Shown here in pieces: positions 6,344 to 14,665 of a stretch of 20,082 bases of DNA. Location of the stretch: positions 1-20,082 of the forward strand of contig JAATFE010000356.1 in assembly GCA_015655365.1 (NCBI GenBank), in the 5' to 3' direction. Below the pieces are notes generated by a model. The model saw only the letters and a list, made by a program, of their open reading frames with translations. It ran no database searches and was not told where the DNA came from. The stretch comes from Terriglobales bacterium. GTDB lineage: Bacteria; Acidobacteriota; Terriglobia; Terriglobales; Acidobacteriaceae. A program made the position numbers and the translations under genes. The first letter of the stretch is position 1. Every line of letters begins with the position of its first letter.

Positions 6344-8863
6344 TTACGCGATTTGAGGGCGCAATTCGGCCTTTTTGGTCACGATAGCCACCTTTGCAGG
6401 AGTCAATTCCGGCCCGTCCCAGCCTTCCTTCACCGCCTCGATGTGGATTTCGCCTGCCCGTTTGGTGGCCTGCACAATCACTTGCGCCAAGCCGTTGAAA
6501 AGCGACCGCTTCGGCTCCTTGTCGCTCTCCTGGCAGTTGGGGTCGCCGTTGCCCACGCCGAGCAGTGCGCCGTCTCCCGAGACTTTGAACGAGATGAGGT
6601 TGTTGGCCGTTGGAACCGCGCGGCCCTCCTTGTCCAGCGCCTCTACTTTCAAGATGGCAATGTCTTCGCCGTTCGCATCGATCTCCGTGCGATCAGCAGT
6701 CAGCCGGATGGCAACCGTCGGTCCGGTCGTCTCATGCTTCTCCGTCAATACGACCTTGCCGTTCTTCGATCCGCGCGCCTCGATCGCGCCCGGTTCGTAC
6801 TTGACCTTCCACTCCACGTGCCCCAGGTGCGGAACCTTCTGGCTGCCCTGGCTCGTGCCGTTGACGAAAAGCTCCACCTCGTCCAGGTTCGAGTACACCC
6901 AAACCGGGATGAATTCGCCTTCCTTGCCCTCGAAGTTCCAGTGCGGGAACAGGTGCAGCACCGGCTCTTTGCCCCACCAAGCTTTGTAGTAGTAGAACGT
7001 GTCCTTGGGGAATCCGCACATGTCCACAATACCGAACTGCGAGTTGATCGAAGGCCAGCCGTAGGGCGTGGGTTCGCCACGATAGTCGAAGCCGGTCCAG
7101 GCAAAGCCGCCTGCTTCCCACTCCCGCGTGCCATAGAACTTCCACCACTCCTCGGCCGTCTCGCCCCAGCGCACCACGCCGTCGTAGGCGTTCACGGTGT
7201 TGCGCAGCGGATCGGTCGCATACGCGCCGCGGGTAGAGATGGCGCTGGAGGTCTCGGAGCCGTAAAGAGGCCGCTTGGGATTCTTCTGGTGAAAGTCGTC
7301 GGGCTTGTCCAATTGGTAGTTGAAGCCGATAATGTCGAACGCTTCCGACACGCCCTTTTCGTTCGTGCCGTTGACGGCGGCCGAGACCACGCGCGTGGGG
7401 TCGAGCTCGTGGCATTTGCGCACCATGGTGGTGGCGATCTTCGCGCCCTGCTCCGCTTCCCCATTTTGAAGCTGATTTTCCTCGTTGCCCACCGACCACA
7501 GAATGATCGACGGCGAGTTGCGATAGCGCTTCACCATGACTTCGAGTTGCGCCAACCCTTCGGGGCTGGAACTCATCTGCCGCGTCTCGCACATCATCAT
7601 CATGCCCATGCGGTCGCAGGCTTCCACCCACTCTGGCGTCGGCATGTTGTGCGAGGTGCGCACCGCGTTGCCGCCCATTTCTTTGAGCACGGCCAGCCGG
7701 TACCATTGCAGCCGGTCGGGCAAGGCGGCGCCCACGCCGGCATGGTCCTGGTGGTTGCAGGTGCCTTGAATCTTGAGCGATTTGCCGTTCAGGAAGAATC
7801 CCTTGTCGGCGTCGAAGAGCACGGTGCGCACGCCAAAACTCACCCGCTCGGCGTCGCGCGTTTTGCCTCCCGTCTCCACGATCACAATGGCCGAGTAGAG
7901 GTTGGACGCATCCACCGACCACAGCGCCGGGTTGGCCAATTTTGCGGTAGCGCTGAAGGTCGCCGTGCCGTCCACGGCAACCGATTGCGGCGCGGCCTCG
8001 GCGGTAGCCACGGTCTTGCCCGCGGCGTCCAGAATCTTCCAGCTCACCTTGGCGTTCTCGGCCTGCTTGCCCTCGTTCTCCACCACCGTGCCCAGGGTCA
8101 ACACGGCGGAGTTCCCGCTGACCGCGGTGCGCACGGTGCTCTCCCACTTGCCCAGGTGTAGCGCGTCGGTCTTGGTCAGCCACAGGTGGCGATAGACACC
8201 GGCGCCCTCGTAGAACCAGCCATCTCCAAAGCTGGCGTCCACGCGCAACACGATGTAGTTCTTCGCCCCGACCGCCAAAAAGTCCGTCAAATCGAAGCGG
8301 AAGGGGGCATAGCCGTTGTCGTTGCGGCCGATGAAGCAGCCGTTCACAAAGACCAGCACGCTGCGGAAAGCGCCGTCGAACTCGACGCTGATGCGGCGGC
8401 CCGCATCGCTGTCCGGCACATCGAACTCGCGCCGATACCACCCCACGCTGGTCTCGGGATAGCGCCTGCCGACCGGTTTGAAGCCGTGGGAATTCTGGAC
8501 CTCGTCGTGCACAAAGGGCAGCTCCACCGCCCAGTCGTGGGGCAGGTTCAACGTACGCCACTTGGAATCGTCGAATTTGCCCTTGGCAAACGCGAACTCG
8601 CCGGTCTTGGCAAAGTCCCCCTGGCCGTGTCCAAAGCCCAGGTCGCGCGCCGGGTCGGAGCCGTGACCAAACTGGAACTTCCAGCCGAAATCGAAGAGCA
8701 GTTGCTCGCGGGGCTCGACTGCGGCCAGCGCCTCGGCCGAAGCGGCTCCCGGATAACCGGTCAGCAAGGCGGCGGTGCGCCCCCATGCCGACCGGGCCAG
8801 CAGGGAAGAGGCGGAAAGAGCGAGACCGGAACAGAGCAGACTGCGGCGAGAGATGCCAGACAT
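6344..8863 (-). CDS. Secreted glycoside hydrolase family 2 protein, probable beta-galactosidase
   Basis: This 839-residue enzyme opens with a twin-arginine-type signal (SRRSLL at 5-10, then a hydrophobic stretch to about 25), so it is probably exported folded. GH2 modules follow: a sugar-binding jelly roll (about 55-235, with the typical 'NLPHDW' and 'GVYRHLWL'), an immunoglobulin-like domain (about 238-347), and a TIM barrel (about 350-635). The acid/base is E461 in 'WSVGNEE' and the nucleophile E537 in 'LYGSE'. C-terminal beta modules resemble DUF4982 (about 640-705) and a second Ig-like domain (about 715-815, 'ADRTEIDANGEDIAILKVEA'). Beta-galactosidase is the likeliest activity; beta-glucuronidase or mannosidase cannot be excluded. 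The start has AGGGG seven bases upstream. A promoter with a LacI-type operator lies about 65-105 bp upstream. Confidence 0.9.
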   Translation of the reverse strand: MSGISRRSLLCSGLALSASSLLARSAWGRTAALLTGYPGAASAEALAAVEPREQLLFDFGWKFQFGHGSDPARDLGFGHGQGDFAKTGEFAFAKGKFDDSKWRTLNLPHDWAVELPFVHDEVQNSHGFKPVGRRYPETSVGWYRREFDVPDSDAGRRISVEFDGAFRSVLVFVNGCFIGRNDNGYAPFRFDLTDFLAVGAKNYIVLRVDASFGDGWFYEGAGVYRHLWLTKTDALHLGKWESTVRTAVSGNSAVLTLGTVVENEGKQAENAKVSWKILDAAGKTVATAEAAPQSVAVDGTATFSATAKLANPALWSVDASNLYSAIVIVETGGKTRDAERVSFGVRTVLFDADKGFFLNGKSLKIQGTCNHQDHAGVGAALPDRLQWYRLAVLKEMGGNAVRTSHNMPTPEWVEACDRMGMMMMCETRQMSSSPEGLAQLEVMVKRYRNSPSIILWSVGNEENQLQNGEAEQGAKIATTMVRKCHELDPTRVVSAAVNGTNEKGVSEAFDIIGFNYQLDKPDDFHQKNPKRPLYGSETSSAISTRGAYATDPLRNTVNAYDGVVRWGETAEEWWKFYGTREWEAGGFAWTGFDYRGEPTPYGWPSINSQFGIVDMCGFPKDTFYYYKAWWGKEPVLHLFPHWNFEGKEGEFIPVWVYSNLDEVELFVNGTSQGSQKVPHLGHVEWKVKYEPGAIEARGSKNGKVVLTEKHETTGPTVAIRLTADRTEIDANGEDIAILKVEALDKEGRAVPTANNLISFKVSGDGALLGVGNGDPNCQESDKEPKRSLFNGLAQVIVQATKRAGEIHIEAVKEGWDGPELTPAKVAIVTKKAELRPQIA

Positions 8864-8930
8864 GGAAAACCCCTATGCGATGGAGTCTCGCCGGAGCGAA
8901 GGCAAACAGCGGGAGCGGCGAGCAATGGGA

Positions 8931-8960
8931 ACTATAAATCACGCGGTGCTAAAAAGTAAA
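8931..8960 (-). promoter_or_regulatory. Probable sigma-70-type promoter of the GH2 gene
   Basis: On the minus strand TTTACT (8955-8960, 4 of 6 to TTGACA) and TATAGT (8931-8936, 5 of 6 to TATAAT) are separated by 18 bp. Transcription would begin near 8924, giving a leader of about 60 nt before the ATG at 8863. Confidence 0.5.
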
Positions 8961-8968
8961 CGGTTTCA
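8955..8968 (-). promoter_or_regulatory. LacI/GalR-family (cre-like) operator overlapping the GH2 -35 box
   Basis: The minus-strand sequence TGAAACCGTTTACT matches the degenerate LacI-family/cre consensus TGWAANCGNTNWCA at every fixed position except the last. It has the central C-G typical of these sites. It covers the -35 hexamer, so binding would repress. No LacI-family regulator is encoded in the window. Confidence 0.5.
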
Positions 8969-9026
8969 TTTTGGGAGTGAGGCAGATCACCCACGGCCTG
9001 TTCCGGCGTGTTTTCGGGAGATTTCT

Positions 9027-10619
9027 CTACGCGTCGCGGCGGCGGCGCTGGTGGGTCGAGGGGATATTCATGTCTTCGCGGTATTTGGCCACCGTGCGCC
9101 GGGTCAGCCGGATTCCCTGCGCCCCAAGCATCGCCGCCAACTGGTCGTCGGTCAGCGGATGGCGCGCATCTTCGTCTTCGATCAGCTTGCGCACCTTGCG
9201 CTTCAACACCGACAGCGGCGTGTCTGCGCCCTCCGGCCCGTTCGATCCTTCGGAGAAGAAGGAGCGCAGTTCCAGAACTCCCTGCGGGGTGTGCGCATAC
9301 TTGTTGGCCACGGCGCGGCTCACGGTCGAGGGATGAACCCCGATCTCTTCCGCCACTTCCTTGATCATCATCGGCCGCAGGGCTTCGGCGCCGTGCTCGA
9401 GGAAGTCCTGCTGACGGCGCACAATCACCTCACAGGTGCGCAGAATCGTGCTTTTGCGCTGGGCGATGTTGCGCATCAGTTGCAGCGCGGAGCGGAAGCG
9501 CTCTTTTACGTAATCCTTGACCTCTTTGTCGGTGCCTTCGGCCACCAACATGCGGCGGTAGCGATGGCTGAGGCGCAGGCTGGGAAGATCTTCTTCATTC
9601 ATCGAGACCGTCCACTCGTCGCCGCGCTTCACGAAGACCACATCGGGCTCGATCAGGCGCGTCTGCTCGCGGTTGTAGAGGCGGCCGGGCCGTGGATCGA
9701 GGGTGCGGATGAACTCGATTCCGGCATGGGCCTCGGCGGGAGTGATTTGCGCCGCGCGCGCCAGGTCCTTCACGTCGCGCTTTTGCAGCAGAGGCAGATG
9801 GCTGTCCACAATCAGCGCCGCTACTTCCATGGCGCGCCGCCGCTCTTCCAGCCGGGCCTCGGCTTCGGCGCGGAAGCTGCCGTGAGGATCTTCTTCCGTA
9901 TCCGCTGCTCGCCGGGCATACAACTGGGCAAACTCGCGCTGCTGCGCCTTGATCTGGATCAGCAGGCACTCGCGCAGATTCCTGGCCCCCACACCGGCGG
10001 GGTCGAGATTTTGCACCAGATCGATGGCCCGGTGCAGTTGTTCCTTTTCCTGTCCTTCGCTGCTCTGGTTCTGGCTTTCCCGCGAGAGGTTTTCAGGGAA
10101 CTGATAGAAGGCGGTGGCCAACTCTTCCTCGCTCGCGGCCAGATATCCATCGTCGTCCAGGTTGCCGATCACATACTCTGCCGCCTCGAACAACGCAGGG
10201 TCCAGGGTCAACGCTCCCAGTTGCCACGCCAGGTGATCGGATAGGGTCGTGGGCTGGGAAAGGAAGTTCTCGAACGAGGGCTTCTCGCTCTCTTCGAATT
10301 CCGGCTGCGTGCGGTAGCCGGGGTCCAGATATTCCTGGAAGTACGATCCGAAATCGACCTCATTGAACGAGTCTTTGGGTGGAGCCGCTGCTTCCTCCGC
10401 TCCCCGTTCCAACTGCTTTTCGCGGTCTGCGACGGCATCCAGCATTGGAACCGACTCGTCAATCTCCTCCAGGACAGGATTTTCCACCATCTCGGCATCG
10501 ATCATCTCCTTGAGTTCGAGCTTGTTGAGCGCAAGAACGCTCACCATCTGCATCAGACCAGGAGTCAGGACCTGGCGTTGCGAGACTTTCAAGCTCAATC
10601 TGGGTTGTAGCAGCGCCAT
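9027..10619 (-). CDS. rpoN: RNA polymerase sigma-54 factor
   Basis: Sigma-54 directs RNA polymerase to -24/-12 promoters that need AAA+ activators. The 530-residue protein begins MALLQPRLSLKVSQRQVLTPGLMQMV, the conserved Region I that contacts activators. An acidic linker follows, then the core-binding domain. The helix-turn-helix is at about 429-441 (HPSTVSRAVANKY). The RpoN box RRTVAKYRE (507-515) is close to the C-terminus. I chose ATG 10619 because Region I begins there; the frame stays open upstream but that part has no homology pattern. The ribosome binding site (AAGGA, 13 bases upstream) is weak. It lies downstream of lptB as in many bacteria, but 193 bp and two hairpins separate them. 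The usual downstream hpf/raiA gene is not here. Confidence 0.96.
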   Translation of the reverse strand: MALLQPRLSLKVSQRQVLTPGLMQMVSVLALNKLELKEMIDAEMVENPVLEEIDESVPMLDAVADREKQLERGAEEAAAPPKDSFNEVDFGSYFQEYLDPGYRTQPEFEESEKPSFENFLSQPTTLSDHLAWQLGALTLDPALFEAAEYVIGNLDDDGYLAASEEELATAFYQFPENLSRESQNQSSEGQEKEQLHRAIDLVQNLDPAGVGARNLRECLLIQIKAQQREFAQLYARRAADTEEDPHGSFRAEAEARLEERRRAMEVAALIVDSHLPLLQKRDVKDLARAAQITPAEAHAGIEFIRTLDPRPGRLYNREQTRLIEPDVVFVKRGDEWTVSMNEEDLPSLRLSHRYRRMLVAEGTDKEVKDYVKERFRSALQLMRNIAQRKSTILRTCEVIVRRQQDFLEHGAEALRPMMIKEVAEEIGVHPSTVSRAVANKYAHTPQGVLELRSFFSEGSNGPEGADTPLSVLKRKVRKLIEDEDARHPLTDDQLAAMLGAQGIRLTRRTVAKYREDMNIPSTHQRRRRDA

Positions 10620-10671
10620 AGATGGGACTCTATCCTTATTTGCACACAATACAAGTTTAATCGCGTTTGAA

Positions 10672-10709
10672 AAAGGCCAAAGGCCAAACTGGCCCAGTTC
10701 AAGGCCTTT
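10672..10709 (-). terminator. Hairpin with T-tract between lptB and rpoN
   Basis: GGCCTTT (10703-10709) pairs with AAAGGCC (10679-10685), and inside it AACTG (10687-10691) pairs with CAGTT (10695-10699). This gives a 12-bp stem with a small internal loop. Read from lptB on the minus strand it is followed by a second GGCCTTTT run and ends in T's (10671-10674). It is likely to end or attenuate transcription leaving lptB before rpoN. Confidence 0.5.
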
Positions 10710-10711
10710 GT

Positions 10712-10746
10712 CCCGGTTTGGGCAGGGATCGATCCGGGAAACCGGG
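10712..10746. repeat. Second inverted repeat between lptB and rpoN
   Basis: CCCGGTTT (10712-10719) is exactly complementary to AAACCGGG (10739-10746), with more pairing possible inside. The centre holds the perfect palindrome GGATCGATCC (10726-10735). No T-tract adjoins it on either strand, so it could be an RNA structure or a protein-binding site rather than a terminator. Confidence 0.5.
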
Positions 10747-10812
10747 TTCAACTCCTCCGGGCACTATTCTCTGCCTCACCTTCACTGCCTCCAGCCTGGC
10801 CGCAAGACCCCA

Positions 10813-11541
10813 TTATCCCAGGGAGAAGCCCTCGCCCAGGTAAACGCGGCGCACCTCGACGTCGTTGCCCAGCTCGTGCGGCGTTCCCTGGCGGAAGATC
10901 TTGCCTTCGGCGATGATATAGGCCCGGTCGGTCACGCTGAGCGTTTCGCGCACATTGTGATCGGTGATCAGAATCCCGATACCCCCGGCTTTCAGGTCGA
11001 AAATGATCTTTTGCAGTTCCAATACGGCAATAGGATCGATGCCGCTGAAGGGCTCGTCGAGCAGGATGAAATTCGGCTGGATGCACAGCGAGCGGGCGAT
11101 CTCAACGCGGCGCCGTTCGCCGCCGGAAAGTGCGTAGCCTCTGGTGGTGCGGATATGGCCCAGGTTCAGTTGACTGATCAGCCGCTCGGCCCTGGTTCGC
11201 CGTTCGCGGCTGCCCAGAGGCTGTGCCTCCAGCACGGCCAGGATGTTCTCTTCCACGGTCAGCTTGCGGAAGACGGAAGGCTCCTGGGGCAGGTAGCTGA
11301 TGCCAAAGTTGCGTGCGCGCAGGTACATGGGCACGCGGGTGATGTCCGTGTCGTCGACCATGACGCGGCCGGTTTCCGGCGTCACCAGTCCCACGATCAT
11401 GTAGAAGCTGGTAGTTTTGCCGGCGCCATTTGGTCCGAGGAGCCCCACTACCTCGCCGCGGGAGATCTTCAGGTCAACTCCGCGGACGACCTGACGCCCC
11501 TTGTATGTCTTGCCGATTCCCTCGGCCATGAGTGTGTTCAT
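10813..11541 (-). CDS. lptB: LPS export ABC transporter ATP-binding protein
   Basis: LptB powers extraction of LPS from the inner membrane with LptFG. The 242-residue protein has every ABC ATPase motif: Walker [10 protein letters not shown] (36-44), Q-loop Q86, signature LSGGE (138-142), Walker B ILLDEP with catalytic E163, and switch H195. 'SGIDPIAV' and '[10 protein letters not shown]' are hallmarks of the LptB branch rather than amino-acid transporters. The start at 11541 is 25 bp after the lptCA stop codon. A second in-frame ATG at 11529 has no better ribosome binding site. lptF and lptG are not in this window, which is common because they are often encoded elsewhere. Confidence 0.96.
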   Translation of the reverse strand: MNTLMAEGIGKTYKGRQVVRGVDLKISRGEVVGLLGPNGAGKTTSFYMIVGLVTPETGRVMVDDTDITRVPMYLRARNFGISYLPQEPSVFRKLTVEENILAVLEAQPLGSRERRTRAERLISQLNLGHIRTTRGYALSGGERRRVEIARSLCIQPNFILLDEPFSGIDPIAVLELQKIIFDLKAGGIGILITDHNVRETLSVTDRAYIIAEGKIFRQGTPHELGNDVEVRRVYLGEGFSLG

Positions 11542-11566
11542 CTAGTTCCAGACTCGCTTCCGCCGG

Positions 11567-14050
11567 TCACCGTGGCGCCGTGGTCTCTGTGGTTGTTTTG
11601 CGTCCCCCGCCTTCGACGCTAACGCTGTCGTCGCGGCTATGGAAAATCAAGGCCTCGCCGGTCACGGTGCCCCGCGCCGGGTCGGTCATGCGCGGCGGCG
11701 CGGCAGCGGTGCCGGTGAGTACATATTCGCCGCTCTCGCTGGAATACACCAACTGCTCCCCGGTTCCGCGGCGGCCCAGGGAACTGACCGTGACGTGTCC
11801 CCTGGCCGTCAGCCGGTCAACCTGCGCTGCTGCGCCGTCCTTGCCGGCGTGGTTGCCCGGCGGCAGAAGGATCAGCTCGACCTCGTTCGAAACGGAGGTT
11901 GCTGTTCCCGTTTCGGCAACTACTGTTCCCGCTGCGCCGCTGCGCATGACTGCTTTGCGCTGGGCGTCGGAGTATTTCAGATCGCTTCCGCGCATCCGGA
12001 TCACGGATGGCGTTGCCTGCTTGTTGGTTGCTTCCTTGCCCGGTCCGGCCGCGCTCACCAGTACGGCCCTCACCGGCTCTGCGCCATCCGTGCTCCGCGC
12101 CACCAGCGTCTGCCGTTGGCGATCCAGCACGATGACGGGCGCAGTGATCGAGTTGGCCTGCTGCCACAGTCGAGCATGGCCGCGGAAGGTGGCTTCGCCA
12201 CTGACCTGGTGCAGTTGCGCCTCGGATGCAATGGCGTGGGCCGGACCCTGACCTCCGAGGCCTACCGTGCCGTCAGCCCCGCTGCCGGAAGGCTTGCCCT
12301 GCTTGGCGCGGCCAGTCTTATCTGTTGCGCTCTCAGCCCAACTGGCCTTTACGTTGCCGTGCCCGAAAGCGTCGCCGGAGTCCTGCGATACGTCGATCTT
12401 GTCTGCCGTGAGTTGCAAGCCGCCGTCTTCCACGCGGGGACTCAGCGTCAGGTGCAGCCACTCTCCGGCGCCTTCGTAAACGGCGCGTCCCGCCGTGGCC
12501 CGCATCGGTGCCGCCGCCGCCTCACCCGGCTTGGCCGCCGGATTCTCGACCAGCACCACGTGCCCGTCGACGTTTACCGATTGAATTTGCGTCGCGCCGT
12601 CCTGCCCGCTCTTTGTCGCGGACTTTGGCCCCGTAGCAAAGTGCGCTTCCAGCCGGTCGCCGCTGGTGGTCAGGTGGCTGCCCGAGGCGGTGGTCTCTTC
12701 CATCCCGGCATGGCCTATGCCCGTCATTGCGGTCAGCTCCGAACCTTGCCCGAATATGCCCGTCACGTCGTCTGCCGCCAGCCGGGAAGGTACTGGCGCT
12801 TCTTTGCCGCGCTGGCTCTCGCTGGTGACCACCACGCCGCCGACCCCATGCATGGTCGCGGGCTCGACTTTGCTCTTTCCGCTCTTGCGGAAGTCCACAT
12901 CCGCCAGCGGCGAGCGCCAGGTCCGGTTTGTCCGTACAAGTCCGGCTTGAGCCTCGCTCGTTTCTTTGCTGTCCAAAGTAACGTTGCGCTCCAAGTGGAC
13001 TCGGCGCAACTCGCCCTGGGCCGTGAACTCAAGCTCCGCGGTAGGCGCGGCTCCGTGAAGTTGCCGGCTGCCTTTTGCGGAGTGGTTTGCCGAATCGAGC
13101 GCGACGCCGCCCTCCAGATGACCGTGGCGAGGCTGGTTGTGCTCGTCGAAATCGAGCGCTCCCGTGGGTGCTGTCAGATGGCCGCCGGTCGCCGTGGCCA
13201 GGGCAAAGCCGCTGGTGGCCTCCAGCCGCACCGCCGAGCCGTCCGAGCGGAAGAGAATCTTCGCATCGCCCGCCGTGACTTTTGCGCCCCGGTAATCGGT
13301 GGTCGCTGCGTGCAAGCGGCAAAGCTGGGCATCGTGCTCGAACTCGGCATGTTGGGCGTGGAGCTGAACAGTAGTTCCGCCTCGCTGCGTGTTCAATTCG
13401 ACGGACTGATCGAGCGTCAGAAGGCCCTTCTGCGAGTCGTAGGAGGCCCCCTGCGCGCTGCCAGCTCCCTGGGTCATGGAGAACTCCACCTGCTGGTCGG
13501 TGCGCGCCACCCCGCTGTTCTGGTCGAAGGCCAGCCCGACGGTTTTGACATGGATCTCGCCCGACGAGGCCGTTTTGGCGGCAGTGGCCAGCGGCTTGGT
13601 CTTGTCTGCCACAAGTTGCCCCGGCGTCGCCTTGGGCGCAATGGCCGGCGCCACCCCTGGCCGCATCAGCGTAATCTCCACCGGTCCGGTAGCCTTCGCC
13701 GTGCCCTCTTCGGGGTCGTACTCGAATTCCTTGCCCTCGATCCGGTCGACCCGGCTGCCATCTTCGCCGAACAGCTCGATCTTCACGTCGTGGAGCAGAA
13801 CGTGCTTGCTCTCTTTTAGTTGGACCAGTTTAGAGGCGTGAATTTTGTAAAGGGTATGGCCGCGCAAACCATGCGTATAGGTCCAGCCGTTGGCTTCCTG
13901 CTGAATGTCGAGGCCCAGGCGCTGAGGCAGATCGCGGCGATTGAAGGGGCTTTTCCACTTCCCGATGGCCAGAAACACCACCAGCGCCACCACCAACAGC
14001 ACTCCCGCCGCCAGCACCAGCGTCCGCATCCGCTCGATGGTGAGTCGCAC
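11567..14050 (-). CDS. Giant LptC/LptA-like fusion, periplasmic LPS transport bridge protein
   Basis: The 827-residue protein has one N-terminal membrane anchor (about 10-30) and a periplasmic remainder. Residues about 45-200 resemble LptC ('LGLDIQQEANGWTYTH...GHTLYKIHASKLVQLKE...LHDVKIELFGEDG'). The rest is repetitive beta-rich OstA/LptA-type sequence. The clearest unit is at the C-terminus (about 605-810: 'ASEAQLHQVSGEATFRGHARLWQ', 'GEQLVYSSESGEYVLTG', 'VTGEALIFHSRDDSVSV'). E. coli LptC and LptA are only about 190 and 185 residues. A fused bridge of this size could span the periplasm as one chain. The start is GTG at 14050, with GAGGA eight bases upstream and 3 bp after the preceding stop codon. 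lptB follows after 25 bp. The middle third (about 200-600) is the least certain. Confidence 0.85.
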   Translation of the reverse strand: MRLTIERMRTLVLAAGVLLVVALVVFLAIGKWKSPFNRRDLPQRLGLDIQQEANGWTYTHGLRGHTLYKIHASKLVQLKESKHVLLHDVKIELFGEDGSRVDRIEGKEFEYDPEEGTAKATGPVEITLMRPGVAPAIAPKATPGQLVADKTKPLATAAKTASSGEIHVKTVGLAFDQNSGVARTDQQVEFSMTQGAGSAQGASYDSQKGLLTLDQSVELNTQRGGTTVQLHAQHAEFEHDAQLCRLHAATTDYRGAKVTAGDAKILFRSDGSAVRLEATSGFALATATGGHLTAPTGALDFDEHNQPRHGHLEGGVALDSANHSAKGSRQLHGAAPTAELEFTAQGELRRVHLERNVTLDSKETSEAQAGLVRTNRTWRSPLADVDFRKSGKSKVEPATMHGVGGVVVTSESQRGKEAPVPSRLAADDVTGIFGQGSELTAMTGIGHAGMEETTASGSHLTTSGDRLEAHFATGPKSATKSGQDGATQIQSVNVDGHVVLVENPAAKPGEAAAAPMRATAGRAVYEGAGEWLHLTLSPRVEDGGLQLTADKIDVSQDSGDAFGHGNVKASWAESATDKTGRAKQGKPSGSGADGTVGLGGQGPAHAIASEAQLHQVSGEATFRGHARLWQQANSITAPVIVLDRQRQTLVARSTDGAEPVRAVLVSAAGPGKEATNKQATPSVIRMRGSDLKYSDAQRKAVMRSGAAGTVVAETGTATSVSNEVELILLPPGNHAGKDGAAAQVDRLTARGHVTVSSLGRRGTGEQLVYSSESGEYVLTGTAAAPPRMTDPARGTVTGEALIFHSRDDSVSVEGGGRKTTTETTAPR

Positions 14051-14053
14051 CGC

Positions 14054-14665
14054 CTAGTTCCTCACGCCGAGCCGAGCCGCCAGCCGCTGGGCGAGGCTTT
14101 CGCCCAGTTCGCTCCACAACAGCCGCGCGGTAGCTCCGGAATCCTTTTCGACGGCGGTGGTCAAAGCCACCAGTTGGAGAATGTTCTCGGCCACATGGCC
14201 CGCGCCCACGGGGTCCAACTCCAGGTCTTCTTCGAGGAAGGGCGCGTCGGAGCCAAGGTCCACGCGGATATGCCCGTCCTGTTCGTAGGCCCCTTCGTCG
14301 AAGAGCGGCCCAAAGCCTGTTACCCGCACCAGGCGCGGTTCCCGCGTCCAGTGGGCATCCTTGTTCTCGCCCGGTTCGGGCTCCCAAAGACTCCAGCCGA
14401 TCTGGAATTCGTACGCGTAGTCGTCGTGCAGAAACTCGAGAGCTTCTTCCACAGCCAGGCGCGGATCCGCGCCATGCTCGCCGCGGCCATAGACGCGTTG
14501 AGAGACCGGCGATTCGCTCCATCTTACGGGCCAAACGGTGGCGGCATAGACCTTGGGATCGCCTCCGTGTGCGGCAAATGTGCCCAGCACCGCGGTCAGC
14601 TTGTCGGCCAGCGCCGCCAGACGCAGATTGGGGTACCACAGACTCAGATATAGTGTGTCGGCCAT
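14054..14665 (-). CDS. Uncharacterised protein at the head of the lpt operon
   Basis: I do not recognise this 203-residue protein. It begins MADTLYLSLWYPNLRLAALADKL. It is acidic and rich in Trp and Glu, with no cysteine, signal peptide or membrane helix, so it is probably cytoplasmic. Notable stretches are 'WPVRWSESPVSQRVYGRG', 'EALEFLHDDYAYEFQIGWSLWEPEPG' and 'VTGFGPLFDEGAYEQDGHIRVDLG'. The start at 14665 has AGGA just upstream; the frame stays open further upstream without support. Its stop lies 3 bp before the GTG of the LptC/LptA fusion, whose ribosome binding site overlaps its last codons, so the two are translationally coupled. Position suggests a link to the envelope or LPS export. 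In many Proteobacteria the equivalent slot holds kdsC, but no HAD phosphatase motif is present. Confidence 0.75.
   Translation of the reverse strand: MADTLYLSLWYPNLRLAALADKLTAVLGTFAAHGGDPKVYAATVWPVRWSESPVSQRVYGRGEHGADPRLAVEEALEFLHDDYAYEFQIGWSLWEPEPGENKDAHWTREPRLVRVTGFGPLFDEGAYEQDGHIRVDLGSDAPFLEEDLELDPVGAGHVAENILQLVALTTAVEKDSGATARLLWSELGESLAQRLAARLGVRN

Noticed and set aside
6353..8161. 602-codon plus-strand open frame
   Set aside because: It is antisense to the GH2 gene, whose catalytic motifs are intact, and its product is Arg/His-rich with no domain pattern.
6344..8863. Possible lipoprotein signal in the GH2 protein (LLC near residue 11)
   Set aside because: The Cys comes straight after the twin arginines without a hydrophobic core before it, and the lipobox consensus is not met; a Tat signal fits better.
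6732..8942. 736-codon minus-strand open frame overlapping the GH2 gene
   Set aside because: It is out of frame with the true GH2 enzyme and its product is Arg/Gly-rich shadow sequence.
8775..10244. 489-codon plus-strand open frame
   Set aside because: It spans the 5' end of the GH2 gene, the intergenic promoter and rpoN in antisense; no protein family pattern is visible.
11639..13819. 726-codon plus-strand open frame
   Set aside because: It lies wholly antisense to the LptC/LptA fusion, shows no recognisable domain and has no ribosome binding site. Long antisense frames are common in high-GC genes.
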